Source: JBQCHF01 sp051953655 | Lineage (GTDB): Bacteria > Actinomycetota > Actinomycetes > Motilibacterales > Motilibacteraceae | Assembly: GCA_051953655.1 (NCBI GenBank) | Contig: JBQCIO010000085.1 | Coordinates: 1-26,887 of the forward strand | DNA length: 26,887 nucleotides | Direction: 5' to 3' | Part shown: positions 7,801 to 15,518 of the stretch, in pieces | How positions within the stretch are numbered: position 1 is the first letter of the stretch | Layout of the letters: each line of letters starts with the position of its first letter | Notes under the pieces: model-generated | Told to the model about the DNA's origin: nothing | The model's database searches: none | Seen by the model: only the letters and a program-made list of their open reading frames with translations | Program-made: the position numbers and the translations under genes

Positions 7801-8616
7801 CGGCTCGCGGTCGAGGGCTTCAAGGCCCTGGAGCGCCGGACCGGCACCGAGCTGGCCGACCTGGCCGAGGAGCACGGCGGCAAGCAGATCTCCTACGCCG
7901 ACACCCAGAGCCGACCGCAGCCGGTCATCACCTCCTACGAGTGGTCGGGATCGGAGACGGGAGGTCGCCGCTACAGCGCGTTCGTCATCAACGTGGAGCG
8001 GAAGAAGCCCTGGCACACCCTCACCGGGCGCCAGCACTTCTTCCTCGACCACGACTGGATGGCCGAGCTCGGCGAGCAGCTCCCGGTCTACCGGCCGCCG
8101 CTGAACATGCACCGCCACTTCGGTGACGAGACCCTCGGCGACGCCGGCAGCGGCAAGGCCGAGGTCACCGTCCGGTACCTCACCCCGCACTCGAAGTGGT
8201 CCATCCACTCGGAGTACCAGGACAACGCGCACATGCTCGCGCTCTCCCGCGGCGGCCCGACGATCTGGATGAGCACCCAGGACGCCGACACGCTCGGGGT
8301 CAAGGACAACGAGTGGATCGAGGCCTACAACCGCAACGGCGTCGTCGTCGCCCGGGCCATCGTCAGCCACCGGATGCCCAAGGGCACGGTGTTCATGTAC
8401 CACGCCAAGGACCGCAACATCGACGTGCCGAAGACCGAGGTCAGCGGCAAGCGCGGCGGCATCCACAACAGCCTGACCCGGCTGCTGCTCAAGCCGAGCC
8501 ACCTGCTCGGCGGCTATGCCCAGTTCACCTACGGCTTCAACTACTACGGCCCCACCGGCAACCAGCGCGACGAGGTCACCGTGCTGCGCCGCCGCAACCA
8601 GGAGGTGCAGTACTGA
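4840..8616 (+). CDS. narG: respiratory nitrate reductase alpha subunit NarG
   Basis: The 1258-aa molybdenum bis-MGD catalytic subunit, which reduces nitrate to nitrite on the cytoplasmic side of the membrane. The [4Fe-4S] FS0 ligands are visible as H72, C76, C80 and C115 in HGVNCTGSCSW and RGCPRGASF, with the same spacing as E. coli NarG. The Mo ligand Asp is D245 in YDWYADLP. WGDQTDVPESADWWN and GSNIPVTRTPDAHF are further NarG signatures, and the length is normal for the family. GTG 4840 was chosen because AGGAG at 4830-4834 lies 5 nt upstream; a TTG at 4795 lies inside the leader hairpin and is unlikely. The stop overlaps narH (TGATG). There is no twin-arginine signal, as is usual for cytoplasm-facing NarG. 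Confidence 0.97.
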   Translation: MSDEPRPAHRTSAQTPRTDTVPGTAPLLAARRFFTGETVGDSGRTLHQVDPSAWDRFYRDRWSHDKVVRSTHGVNCTGSCSWQVFVKDGLITWEHQATDYPSIGPDSPEYEPRGCPRGASFSWYTYSPARVRYPYVRGVLLEAYREARARLGDPVAAWASIVDDPDLARTYKRARGKGGLVRASWAEATEIIAAAQVHTIKSYGPDRVVGFSPIPAMSMASFAAGTRYHSLIGGTLLSFYDWYADLPVASPQVWGDQTDVPESADWWNSKYLVMWGSNIPVTRTPDAHFLTESRYNGTKVVAVSPDYADNVKFADDWMAPHPGTDAALAMAMGHVVLTEFFRDRQVPYFQDYVRKYTDLPFLVTLTRRGDAHVPGKFLTAADLDPAEFSGVLSEAGADDAEFKTLLVDSRDGSLVAPDGTLGHRWNEAGKGRWNLDLGDVVPALSLLDDGGSSAGSALHSVEVDLPRFDEGGTEGGSSIRRGVPVRRVGEHLVTTVFDLLMAQYGVARPGLPGSWPTGYDDAAHPYTPAWAEEVTSVPAELSARIGREFARNAERSKGRSMIAMGAGTNHWFHSDTIYRAFIALVTLTGCQGVNGGGWAHYVGQEKARPLTGQQHMSFAFDWNRPMRHMAGTAFWYLATDQWRYEGFGADELASPLGENRFAGMSFADCNAQASRMGWLPSHPTFDRNPLDLADEAAAAGRPVAEHVVDELREGRLGFAAEDPDSPANFPRVLTVWRANLLGSSGKGNEYFLRHLLGTDAAVRSAETPAHLRPRDLTWREEAPEGKLDLLVTMDFRMTSTGLFADVVLPAATWYEKHDISTTDMHPFVHAFTPAINPPWQTKSDHDTFLAIADRFSELAATHLGTRKDVLAVPLAHDTPDELAQPHGVVRDWARGECEPVPGRTMPKLVVVERDFGAVADKMRTVGPLMDTLGATTKGVTVHPDREVEYLKHQNGVATSGVGAGRPLVDTAAKMCEAILAFSGTTNGRLAVEGFKALERRTGTELADLAEEHGGKQISYADTQSRPQPVITSYEWSGSETGGRRYSAFVINVERKKPWHTLTGRQHFFLDHDWMAELGEQLPVYRPPLNMHRHFGDETLGDAGSGKAEVTVRYLTPHSKWSIHSEYQDNAHMLALSRGGPTIWMSTQDADTLGVKDNEWIEAYNRNGVVVARAIVSHRMPKGTVFMYHAKDRNIDVPKTEVSGKRGGIHNSLTRLLLKPSHLLGGYAQFTYGFNYYGPTGNQRDEVTVLRRRNQEVQY

Positions 8617-10241
8617 TGCGCGTCATGGCGCAGGTCGCGATGGTCATGAACCTCGACAAGTGCATCGGCTGCCACACGTGCTCGGTCACGTGCAAGCAGA
8701 CGTGGACCAACCGCGAGGGCACGGAGTACGTCTGGTTCAACAACGTCGAGACCAAGCCCGGTATCGGCTACCCCAAGCGCTACGAGGACCAGGAGCGCTG
8801 GAAGGGCGGCTGGGAGCTGGACAAGCGGGGCCGGCTGCGGCTGAAGACCGGGGGCCGGGTCAAGCGGCTGGTGAACCTGTTCGCCAACCCCGACCTGCCC
8901 TCGCTCGACGACTACTACGAGCCGGCGACGTACGACTACGACACGCTGCTCACCGCACCGGCGGGCAACGAGGTCCCGGTCGCCCGGCCCAAGAGCGCCC
9001 TCACCGGCAAGGACATGGCCATCACCTGGGGGGCCAACTGGGAGGACGACCTCGGCGGCACACCCGAGCACGGCGGCGGCGACCCGAACCTGGCCGCGCT
9101 GAGCAGCGAGGCGAGGGAGAAGGTCAAGTTCGAGTTCGAGAAGACCTTCATGTTCCACCTGCCGCGCATCTGCGAGCACTGCCTCAACCCGGCGTGCGTG
9201 TCCGCCTGCCCGTCGGGTGCCATGTACAAGCGCGAGGAGGACGGCATCGTCCTGGTGGACCAGGACCGGTGCCGCGGCTGGCGCATGTGCGTCTCGGCCT
9301 GCCCCTACAAGAAGGTCTACGTCAACCATCTCACCGGCAAGGCCGAGAAGTGCACCCTGTGCTTCCCGCGCATCGAGGCCGGCCAGCCGACGGTCTGCTC
9401 GGAGACGTGCGTCGGCCGGCTGCGCTACCTCGGGCTGGTGCTCTACGACGCCGACGCCGTGCTCGCCGCCGCCTCGGTGGAGGACGACAAGGACCTGCTC
9501 GACGCCCAGCGCGGGGTGTTCCTGGACCCCGACGACCCGGCCGTCGTCGAGGCCGCCCGCGCCGCCGGCATCCCCGACGACTGGATCCGCGCGGCGCAGC
9601 GCAGCCCGATCTGGGCGCTCATCGCGAAGTACCGGATCGCGCTGCCGCTGCACCCGGAGTACCGCACGCTGCCGATGGTCTGGTACGTGCCGCCGCTCTC
9701 CCCGGTGCTGGACGCCGTCGGCGACGCCGGCAAGGACGATGCCGACCCGGACGAGGTCTTCCACGCGATCCGCGACCTGCGCATCCCGATGGAGTACCTG
9801 GCCAGCCTGTTCAGCGCCGGTGACGTCGAGGTCGTGGCCGGGGTGCTGATGAAGCTCTCGGCGATGCGCGGCTACATGCGCGCCCGCAGCCTGGACGGCA
9901 CGGTCGCCCAGGACCTGCTCGACGCCGTCGGCATGACCGGGCCCGAGGTCGAGGCGATGTACCGGCTGCTGGCCATCGCCAAGTACGAGGAGCGCTACGT
10001 CATCCCGCCGGCGCACAAGGAGGACGCCGACGCCCTGGAGGCCACGGCGAACACCAGCGGCTGCAGCCTGGACCGCCCCGGCGGCCCCGGCATGGACGCT
10101 GCCGCCGACGGTTTCCACCTGGTTCAGCGGCGCGACGGCGAGGCGGTCGGCGCAGGCAAGCCGGGGGTGCTGGGCCGACGCTCGGACGGCCGCCTCGGCC
10201 TGAACCTCTTCGTCCGCGAGCGCGGGCAGGCACAGTCGTGA
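8616..10241 (+). CDS. narH: respiratory nitrate reductase beta subunit NarH
   Basis: The 541-aa iron-sulfur subunit carrying electrons from NarI haems to NarG. The first Cys cluster is CIGCHTCSVTC (C16, C19, C22, C26). EHCLNPACVSACPSG and EKCTLCFPRI...CSETCVG give further clusters. RCRGWRMCVSACPYKK has the Trp-for-Cys change that makes one centre a [3Fe-4S] cluster, diagnostic of NarH. ATG 8616 overlaps the narG stop, so the two are translationally coupled. The chain is about 30 residues longer than E. coli NarH, with a divergent tail after residue ~470. The stop overlaps the narJ GTG (GTGA at 10238-10241). Confidence 0.97.
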   Translation: MRVMAQVAMVMNLDKCIGCHTCSVTCKQTWTNREGTEYVWFNNVETKPGIGYPKRYEDQERWKGGWELDKRGRLRLKTGGRVKRLVNLFANPDLPSLDDYYEPATYDYDTLLTAPAGNEVPVARPKSALTGKDMAITWGANWEDDLGGTPEHGGGDPNLAALSSEAREKVKFEFEKTFMFHLPRICEHCLNPACVSACPSGAMYKREEDGIVLVDQDRCRGWRMCVSACPYKKVYVNHLTGKAEKCTLCFPRIEAGQPTVCSETCVGRLRYLGLVLYDADAVLAAASVEDDKDLLDAQRGVFLDPDDPAVVEAARAAGIPDDWIRAAQRSPIWALIAKYRIALPLHPEYRTLPMVWYVPPLSPVLDAVGDAGKDDADPDEVFHAIRDLRIPMEYLASLFSAGDVEVVAGVLMKLSAMRGYMRARSLDGTVAQDLLDAVGMTGPEVEAMYRLLAIAKYEERYVIPPAHKEDADALEATANTSGCSLDRPGGPGMDAAADGFHLVQRRDGEAVGAGKPGVLGRRSDGRLGLNLFVRERGQAQS

Positions 10242-10972
10242 GCCCCTTGCTGACCGGGCTGCGGCGGCGTCCGGGCCGCGGCGACCTCGAAGAGGTCCCG
10301 GCGCGCGCCGAGGTCCTGCAGCTGGCCTCGCTGCTGCTGACCTACCCCGACGACGAGCTGCTCGACGCCCGGGGCGAGGTGGTCGCGGCGGTGGCCGCGC
10401 TCCCCCGCTCGGCCGCCTCCGACTGCCTGTCGGACTTCATGGACTGGTTCACGATGGTGAGCCGGCCCGCGGCTCAGAAGCACTACGTCGAGGTGTTCGA
10501 CCTGCGCCGGAAGTCCAGCCTCTACCTCACGTACTACCTGCACGGCGACACCCGCAAGCGCGGGATGGCGCTGCTCACGCTGAAGCAGCGCTACCGCGCG
10601 GCCGGACTCGCCCTGGGCGACGAGGAGCTGCCGGACTTCCTGCCGGTGGTGCTCGAGTTCGCCGCCCGCGGGGGTGTCGGCACCGGCGAGGCGCCGCTGC
10701 GCCAGCACCGGCAGGGCGTGGAGGTGATCCGGGCCGCGCTGCGCGACGCCGGCTCGCCGTACGCGCGGCTGCTCGACGCGGTGTCGGTGGTGCTGGGCGC
10801 GCTCACCGAGGCCGAGCGGGTCGAGGTGGAGCGGCTCGCGCAGGAGGGGCCGCCGGCCGAGGACGTCGGCCTGGAGCCCTACGGCCCGATGTCGGTGATG
10901 GGCAACGGCCTGGTGACGGCACTGGGCGAGCACGGTTCGGTCGAGAGCGACGACAGAGAGGTTCGGGCATGA
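10238..10972 (+). CDS. narJ: nitrate reductase assembly chaperone NarJ
   Basis: A 244-aa protein of the TorD/NarJ family that holds apo-NarGH for molybdenum cofactor insertion and membrane attachment. The family core is clear: HYVEVFDLRRKSSLYLTYYLHGDTRKRGMALL, then a KQRYRAAGL helix and ELPDFLPVVLEFAA. The N-terminal LQLASLLLTYPDDEL is also typical. The GTG start overlaps the narH stop by 4 bases and the stop overlaps narI by 4 bases (ATGA), so all four nar genes are coupled. It is not part of the final enzyme. Length matches the family. Confidence 0.95.
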   Translation: MSPLLTGLRRRPGRGDLEEVPARAEVLQLASLLLTYPDDELLDARGEVVAAVAALPRSAASDCLSDFMDWFTMVSRPAAQKHYVEVFDLRRKSSLYLTYYLHGDTRKRGMALLTLKQRYRAAGLALGDEELPDFLPVVLEFAARGGVGTGEAPLRQHRQGVEVIRAALRDAGSPYARLLDAVSVVLGALTEAERVEVERLAQEGPPAEDVGLEPYGPMSVMGNGLVTALGEHGSVESDDREVRA

Positions 10973-11730
10973 GCACCCGCGCGGAGTTCTGGTGGGCTGG
11001 TGTGCCCTACGTGGCGCTCACCGTGTTCGTGCTCGGCCACGCCTGGCGCTGGCGGCACGACCAGTTCGGCTGGACCACCCGCACCACCCAGCTGCTCGAG
11101 TCGCGGCTGCTCAAGCTCGGCTCGCCGCTGTTCCACCTCGGCGCGTTCGCCGCGATCGGCGGGCACGTGCTGGGACTGGTGGTGCCCAAGTCCTGGACCG
11201 AGGCGGTGGGCGTGAGCGAGTCGACTTACCACGTCGTCTCGGTCGGCGCCGGCACGGTGGCCGGTGTCATGGTCTGCGCCGGCCTCGCCCTGCTGCTGGC
11301 CCGCCGATTCGTCGTCAGCGACCGGGTGAAGCGCACGACCACCACGATGGACAAGGTGATGTTCGCGGTGCTCACCGTCGTCATCGCCCTCGGCATGGCC
11401 GAGACGGTGGGCCGCAACCTGCTCGGCGGCGGCTACGACTACCGGGACACGGTGTCGGTCTGGTTCCGCGGCATCTTCCAGCTGCACCCCGAGCCGGCGC
11501 TCATGGCGCAGGCCCCGCTGGTCTACCAGCTGCACGCCCTGGCGGCGTTCGCCTTCCTGGCCCTGTGGCCGTTCACCCGGCTGGTGCACGTCTGGTCAGC
11601 GCCCATCGCCTACCTCTGGCGCCCCTACGTCATCTACCGCCGCCGGCCCGGCTCCATGCCGGTCTCCCCCCGCACCCGCACCCGGATCCCGTCCACCCGC
11701 GGCGTCCAGGAGCCGGCCGGCCGCCGCTGA
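10969..11730 (+). CDS. narI: respiratory nitrate reductase gamma subunit NarI (cytochrome b)
   Basis: A 253-aa membrane cytochrome b with five hydrophobic helices that oxidises menaquinol and passes electrons to NarH. Four haem-ligand histidines can be placed: H56 and H66 (FHLGAFAAIGGH) and H189 and H207 (QLHALAAF, LVHVWSAP), nearly the same numbering as in E. coli NarI. The WFRGIF and WPFTRLVHVWSAP segments are typical. The ATG overlaps the narJ stop. The C-terminal ~30 residues are basic and Pro/Arg-rich. It is the last nar gene; no narK transporter follows. Confidence 0.96.
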   Translation: MSTRAEFWWAGVPYVALTVFVLGHAWRWRHDQFGWTTRTTQLLESRLLKLGSPLFHLGAFAAIGGHVLGLVVPKSWTEAVGVSESTYHVVSVGAGTVAGVMVCAGLALLLARRFVVSDRVKRTTTTMDKVMFAVLTVVIALGMAETVGRNLLGGGYDYRDTVSVWFRGIFQLHPEPALMAQAPLVYQLHALAAFAFLALWPFTRLVHVWSAPIAYLWRPYVIYRRRPGSMPVSPRTRTRIPSTRGVQEPAGRR

Positions 11731-11766
11731 CCTCGACCCGCGAAGGTCCGGCCCGGTTCGGAACGG

Positions 11767-11780
11767 TCACGGGCCCGTGA
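11767..11780. repeat. 14-bp perfect palindrome
   Basis: TCACGGGCCCGTGA reads the same on both strands. It lies 6 bp before the 36-bp palindrome downstream of narI. It could be part of the terminator structure or a binding site. Confidence 0.4.
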
Positions 11781-11786
11781 TCCCTG

Positions 11787-11822
11787 CTCGCCCACCTCGG
11801 CAGATCTGCCGAGGTGGGCGAG
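11787..11822. terminator. 36-bp perfect palindrome, candidate terminator after narGHJI
   Basis: Two 18-bp arms (CTCGCCCACCTCGGCAGA and its exact reverse complement) meet at an AGATCT centre with no spacer, 56 bp after the narI stop. As RNA it would fold into a very stable hairpin. No T-run follows on either strand, which is common for actinobacterial terminators. A perfect uninterrupted palindrome is also compatible with a repeat element or a protein-binding site. Confidence 0.55.
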
Positions 11823-11881
11823 TCGTTCGGCGCGGTCGGGATCCGGGAAGGGTCCGCGGGCGCGACGAGTTGTCACCACCC

Positions 11882-12898
11882 GTGACCACCCTGCGCAGCG
11901 TGCCCCTGTCCGTGCTCGACCTCAGCCCCATCGGCGAAGGCCGCACCGCCACCGACGCCCTGCGCGGCAGCATCGAGCTGGCCCGCCACGTCGAGGGCCT
12001 GGGGTTCACCCGGTTCTGGCTGGCCGAGCACCACTCGATGCCGGGCATCGCCAGCTCCGCCCCGCCCGTGGTCATCGGCGCGGTCGCGGCCGGCACCGAA
12101 CGGATCCGCGTCGGCTCCGGCGGGGTGATGCTGCCCAACCACCAGCCGCTCGTGATGGCCGAGCAGTTCGGCACGCTTGAGGCGCTGCACCCGGGCCGCA
12201 TCGACCTCGGCATCGGCCGGGCGCCGGGCACCGACCCGGTCACCGCGCACGCGCTGCGCCGCGGGGCCGAAGGCCTGTCCGCCGACGACTTCCCGCAGCA
12301 GCTGGCCGAGCTGCGGGCCTTCTTCCGCGGCGAGTGGCCGCAGGACCACCCCTACCGATCCATCACCGCCGTCCCCGCCATCGGGCACGAGCCGCCGCTG
12401 TGGCTGCTCGGATCCAGCGGCTACAGCGCCCAGGTGGCCGGGCTGCTCGGGCTCCCCTTCGCCTTCGCCCACCACTTCTCCGCCCAGAACACCGTGCCGG
12501 CGCTGGACCTCTACCGGCACTCCTTCCGGCCGTCGGAGACGCTGGCCCAGCCCCACGCGATGATCGCGGTGCAGGTGGTCGTCGCGGACTCCGACGCCGA
12601 GGCCGAACGGCTCGCGCTGCCCTCCGCCCTGTCGTTCCTGCGTCTGCGCGGCGGCCACCCGGGCCCGCTGCCCACCCCCGAGGCCGCCGCGGCGCACCCG
12701 TGGACCGAGGCCGAGAGCAGCATGGTGGCGGCGCGGCAGGCCGACCAGGCCGTCGGCAGCCCGACGACCGTCCGCGACCGGCTGGCCGACCTGCTCGAGC
12801 GCACCGGCGCCGACGAGCTCATGGCCACGACGATCCTTCACGACAACGTCGACCGGATGCGCTCGTTCTCCCTGCTGCGCGACCTCGTCCCGGCCTGA
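11882..12898 (+). CDS. luciferase-like (LLM class) flavin-dependent monooxygenase
   Basis: A 338-aa TIM-barrel protein of the bacterial luciferase-like monooxygenase superfamily, which uses reduced FMN or F420 and oxygen. Typical elements are PLSVLDLSPIGEG near the start, FTRFWLAEHHSMPGIASSAP, RIRVGSGGVMLPNHQPL, GRIDLGIGRAPGTDP and, late, VGSPTTVRDRLADLLERTGADELM. The EHH and GRAPGTD motifs place it near the MsnO8-type subgroup; the substrate is unknown. GTG 11882 starts just before the conserved domain; the frame is open upstream to 11777 but that would translate the palindrome. No good Shine-Dalgarno is visible for 11882, and GTG 11900 is an alternative. It appears monocistronic and unrelated to nar. 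Confidence 0.85.
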   Translation: MTTLRSVPLSVLDLSPIGEGRTATDALRGSIELARHVEGLGFTRFWLAEHHSMPGIASSAPPVVIGAVAAGTERIRVGSGGVMLPNHQPLVMAEQFGTLEALHPGRIDLGIGRAPGTDPVTAHALRRGAEGLSADDFPQQLAELRAFFRGEWPQDHPYRSITAVPAIGHEPPLWLLGSSGYSAQVAGLLGLPFAFAHHFSAQNTVPALDLYRHSFRPSETLAQPHAMIAVQVVVADSDAEAERLALPSALSFLRLRGGHPGPLPTPEAAAAHPWTEAESSMVAARQADQAVGSPTTVRDRLADLLERTGADELMATTILHDNVDRMRSFSLLRDLVPA

Positions 12899-12970
12899 GC
12901 CCAGTGGGGTGTCGCCTCCGCGGGGCGGGGCAGGACCCGGTCCCTGGAAGGCCCACGGCAGGAGGACGAG

Positions 12971-13222
12971 ATGGCTGCGTCGAAGAAGCCCGAGTCGAGC
13001 GAGCCGGATTCGGAGCAGCCCAGCCTGAAGAAGGGCGACCACGTCGAGTGGAACTCCCACGGCGGGACCGCCGAGGGCGTGGTGGAGAAGCAGATCACCT
13101 CGGACACCGAGGCGGCCGGCCGCACCGTGCGGGCCTCGAAGGACGACCCGCAGTACCTGGTGAAGAGCGAGAAGAGCGGCGGGGAGGCCGTGCACAAGCC
13201 CTCGGCCCTGCACAAGAAGTGA
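12971..13222 (+). CDS. DUF2945 (hypervirulence-associated TUDOR-like) small protein
   Basis: An 83-aa, highly charged protein. The core KKGDHVEWNSHGGTAEGVVEKQ, then ASKDDPQYLVKSEKSGGEAVHKPSAL, matches the DUF2945/HVA-TUDOR family of 60-90-aa proteins with a small beta-barrel. Function is unknown; fungal relatives were named for hypervirulence association. Residues 1-18 are polar and probably disordered. The start is well fixed by AGGAGG at 12960-12965, 5 nt before the ATG. The 14-bp dyad at 13245-13258 after the stop could be a weak terminator. Confidence 0.85.
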   Translation: MAASKKPESSEPDSEQPSLKKGDHVEWNSHGGTAEGVVEKQITSDTEAAGRTVRASKDDPQYLVKSEKSGGEAVHKPSALHKK

Positions 13223-13291
13223 GCGCCCCCCGTCTCTGCGGGTGACCCCCGCGGGGGTTCGGCCCTGCCTGCACGGGGGACCACGAGGGCC

Positions 13292-14437
13292 ATGAGTGCC
13301 ACCAGCCTGCGTGTGGGCGACCGTCGCGAGCGCGTCCCCGTGCGGACCATCCTCGCCACGATCGGCCTGGTCCTGCTCACCTACATCGCCCTGCGCCTGG
13401 TGCAGACGGTGTCCCGGGTGCTCATCTGGACCCTCATCGCCGCGTTCTTCGCGGTGGCGCTGCACCCGCTGGTGGACCGCCTCGAGCGTCACCTGGGTGG
13501 ACGCCGCTGGCTGGCCACGCTGCTGGTCTTCCTGGGCGTGCTGGTCGCCCTCGCCGGACTCGTCGCGCTGTTCGTCACCCCGTTCGTGCAGCAGGGCGAC
13601 CAGCTGGCCTCCTCGGCCAACGGCGTCGTCGACCAGGTGAAGACCGGCCAGGGGCCGATCGGCGACCTGATGCACCGGTTCAACGTGGACCAGTACGTGA
13701 GCCAGAACCAGGCGAAGATCCGCGACGCCCTCAGTGGTCTCGGCACTCCCGCCCTGCACGTGCTGCAGACCGCCGCCACCGGCGTCGCCGCCGCGGTGAC
13801 CATCTTCGTCCTCGCCTACCTCATGGTGCTCGAGGGACCGCTGATCATCGACAGCGCGCTGAACCTGCTGCCCGAAGGCCGCGCCCGCAGAGTTCGCCGG
13901 GTCGGCGCCGACTGCGCGCGCACCGTGACCGGGTACCTCTCCGGGAACCTGCTCATCTCGGTGATCTGCGGCGCGCTCACCTTCGTCGTGCTGCGGGTGG
14001 CCGGTGTGCCGTTCGCGGGTCTCATCGCGCTGTTCGTGGCCCTGACCGACCTGATCCCGCTGGTGGGCGCCACCATCGGCGCGGCCGTCGCCTGCGTGGC
14101 CGCCTTCGTCCACTCGGTGCCGGCCGGCATCGCCGCCGTCGTGTTCTTCCTCGTCTACCAGCAGCTGGAGAACCACCTGCTGCAGCCGGTCATCCTCAGC
14201 CGCACCGTGAAGCTCAACCCGCTCACGGTGCTGTTCTCGATCCTGGTCGGGGTGGAGCTCGCCGGCGTGCTGGGTGCGCTGCTGGCCATCCCCGTGGCCG
14301 GGATCGTGCAGGTCATCGTGCGCGACGTCTACGACGGCCGCCGCGGCGAGCTGAAGGACGAGCCCACGGTGGGCGAGGACGAGGAGCCGGCCGACCTCAC
14401 CGACCTCGCCGGGGACGGTGCGCGGACCGGCACCTGA
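13292..14437 (+). CDS. AI-2E family transporter (PF01594 type permease)
   Basis: A 381-aa membrane protein with about eight hydrophobic segments. The N-terminal two-helix block (RTILATIGLVLLTYIALR, then LIWTLIAAFFAVALHPLVDRLE) is followed by a soluble stretch (~residues 105-160) and a C-terminal helix cluster with GLIALFVALTDLIPLVGATIG and QQLENHLLQPVILSRTVKLNPL. These are hallmarks of the AI-2E/PerM family (formerly UPF0118). Members include TqsA-like exporters and Na+/H+ antiporters, so the substrate cannot be assigned. The C-terminal ~35 residues are acidic and cytoplasmic. ATG 13292 has a GAGG 3 nt upstream; a GTG at the VRTIL position is an alternative start. Confidence 0.88.
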   Translation: MSATSLRVGDRRERVPVRTILATIGLVLLTYIALRLVQTVSRVLIWTLIAAFFAVALHPLVDRLERHLGGRRWLATLLVFLGVLVALAGLVALFVTPFVQQGDQLASSANGVVDQVKTGQGPIGDLMHRFNVDQYVSQNQAKIRDALSGLGTPALHVLQTAATGVAAAVTIFVLAYLMVLEGPLIIDSALNLLPEGRARRVRRVGADCARTVTGYLSGNLLISVICGALTFVVLRVAGVPFAGLIALFVALTDLIPLVGATIGAAVACVAAFVHSVPAGIAAVVFFLVYQQLENHLLQPVILSRTVKLNPLTVLFSILVGVELAGVLGALLAIPVAGIVQVIVRDVYDGRRGELKDEPTVGEDEEPADLTDLAGDGARTGT

Positions 14438-14475
14438 CCACCGGTCCAGGTCTGGGCAAGGCCGGGCTTGCGACG

Positions 14476-14481
14476 TACGTT
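14476..14481 (+). promoter_or_regulatory. candidate -10 element of a leaderless pirin transcript
   Basis: TACGTT (TANNNT form) ends 6 nt before the pirin GTG, with TGGGCA as a possible -35 17 bp further upstream (14453-14458; 4 of 6 to TTGACA). No Shine-Dalgarno is present between, so the mRNA may start at the GTG. Confidence 0.4.
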
Positions 14482-14487
14482 GGTTGC

Positions 14488-15474
14488 GTGAGCAACTTGC
14501 TGCGCGACCCGGAGGGGCCCGGCGCTGCCCCGGCCGCGGTGCTGCCGGTGGGGGACGACGACGGGGCCGTCACCGAGGTGCTGCCCGCGCGCGAGGTGCC
14601 GCTGGGAGGAACCCGCAAGCTGCACGTCCGGCGCACCCTGCCGCACCGCTCGCTGCGCACCGTGGGGGCGTGGTGCTTCGTCGACCACTACGGCCCGGTG
14701 CCGCTGGCAGACCAGGGCATGGACGTCCCGCCGCACCCGCACGTCGGCCTGCAGACGGTCACCTGGCTGCTGGAGGGCGAGGTGCTGCACCAGGACTCCC
14801 TGGGCAGCGAGCAGGTCATCGCCCCTGGCCAGCTCAACCTCATGACGGCCGGCCAGGGCATCGCGCACGCCGAGACCTCCGTGCCGCGGCCCGGTGGACT
14901 GCTGCACGGCGTCCAGCTCTGGGTGGCGCTGCCGGACGCCTCCCGTCACCAGCCGGCGCACTTCGAGCACCACGCCGACCTCCCGCGCTGGTCCTGTCCC
15001 GGCGTCCAGGCCCAGGTGCTCATGGGCGAGCTCGACGGTGTGGGCTCCCCGGCGGCGGCCTACAGCCCGCTGCTGGGCGCCGAGCTGTCGCTCCGCGGTC
15101 CCGCCATGGTGCCTCTCCACCCTGGCTTCGAGCACGCGGTGCTGGCCCTGGACGAGACGGTCGACGTCGACGGCGTGCCGGTGCAGCCGGGCGACCTGGC
15201 GCATCTCGGGCGCGGCCCCCGGTCGCTGCGGCTGCGCCCCGACCGGCCGGGCCGCGCCCGGCGGCTGGGAGGTGAGCCGTTCGGCGAGGACCTGCTCATG
15301 TGGTGGAACTTCGTCGGGCGCACGCACGAGGACATCGCGCAGGCGCGCGAGGACTGGGCGGCCGGGCGGCGGTTCAGCCACGTCGTCGGCTACTCGGGCG
15401 ACGCGCTGCCCGCGCCGCCGCTGCCGACCACGCGGTTGCGCCCGCGGCCGTCGGGGAGCGGTCGGATAGCGTGA
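14488..15474 (+). CDS. pirin family protein
   Basis: A 328-aa two-domain cupin of the pirin family. The metal-site residues are H83 and H85 (PPHPHVGLQT) with H127 and E129 (GIAHAE), equivalent to the Fe ligands of human pirin. WLLEGEVLHQDSLG and LNLMTAGQG are also diagnostic. Bacterial pirins act as quercetinases or modulators of metabolic enzymes; no specific role can be read here. The C-terminal domain keeps GEPFGEDLLMWWNFVGRTHEDI, the typical pirin end. GTG 14488 lacks a Shine-Dalgarno and follows a -10-like TACGTT. The next gene starts 45 bp after the stop and may be co-transcribed. Confidence 0.92.
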   Translation: MSNLLRDPEGPGAAPAAVLPVGDDDGAVTEVLPAREVPLGGTRKLHVRRTLPHRSLRTVGAWCFVDHYGPVPLADQGMDVPPHPHVGLQTVTWLLEGEVLHQDSLGSEQVIAPGQLNLMTAGQGIAHAETSVPRPGGLLHGVQLWVALPDASRHQPAHFEHHADLPRWSCPGVQAQVLMGELDGVGSPAAAYSPLLGAELSLRGPAMVPLHPGFEHAVLALDETVDVDGVPVQPGDLAHLGRGPRSLRLRPDRPGRARRLGGEPFGEDLLMWWNFVGRTHEDIAQAREDWAAGRRFSHVVGYSGDALPAPPLPTTRLRPRPSGSGRIA

Positions 15475-15518
15475 CCGCTCGGCCCGCCGGCAGCGGCGGG
15501 CAGCGAGGAGGCGGGTCG

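Noticed and set aside
4828..8502. Very long minus-strand open frame opposite narG (1224 aa).
   Set aside because: It lies entirely antisense to a gene with clear NarG motifs; it is low-complexity His/Val/Gly/Arg-rich, as expected for shadow frames in GC-rich DNA.
11777..11881. Extended N-terminus for the LLM monooxygenase.
   Set aside because: It would translate the 36-bp palindrome into an Arg-rich sequence unlike the family; the conserved domain begins after GTG 11882.
11873..14176. Minus-strand frame (767 aa) opposite three genes.
   Set aside because: The plus-strand genes have recognisable domains; this frame has no domain and is a shadow.
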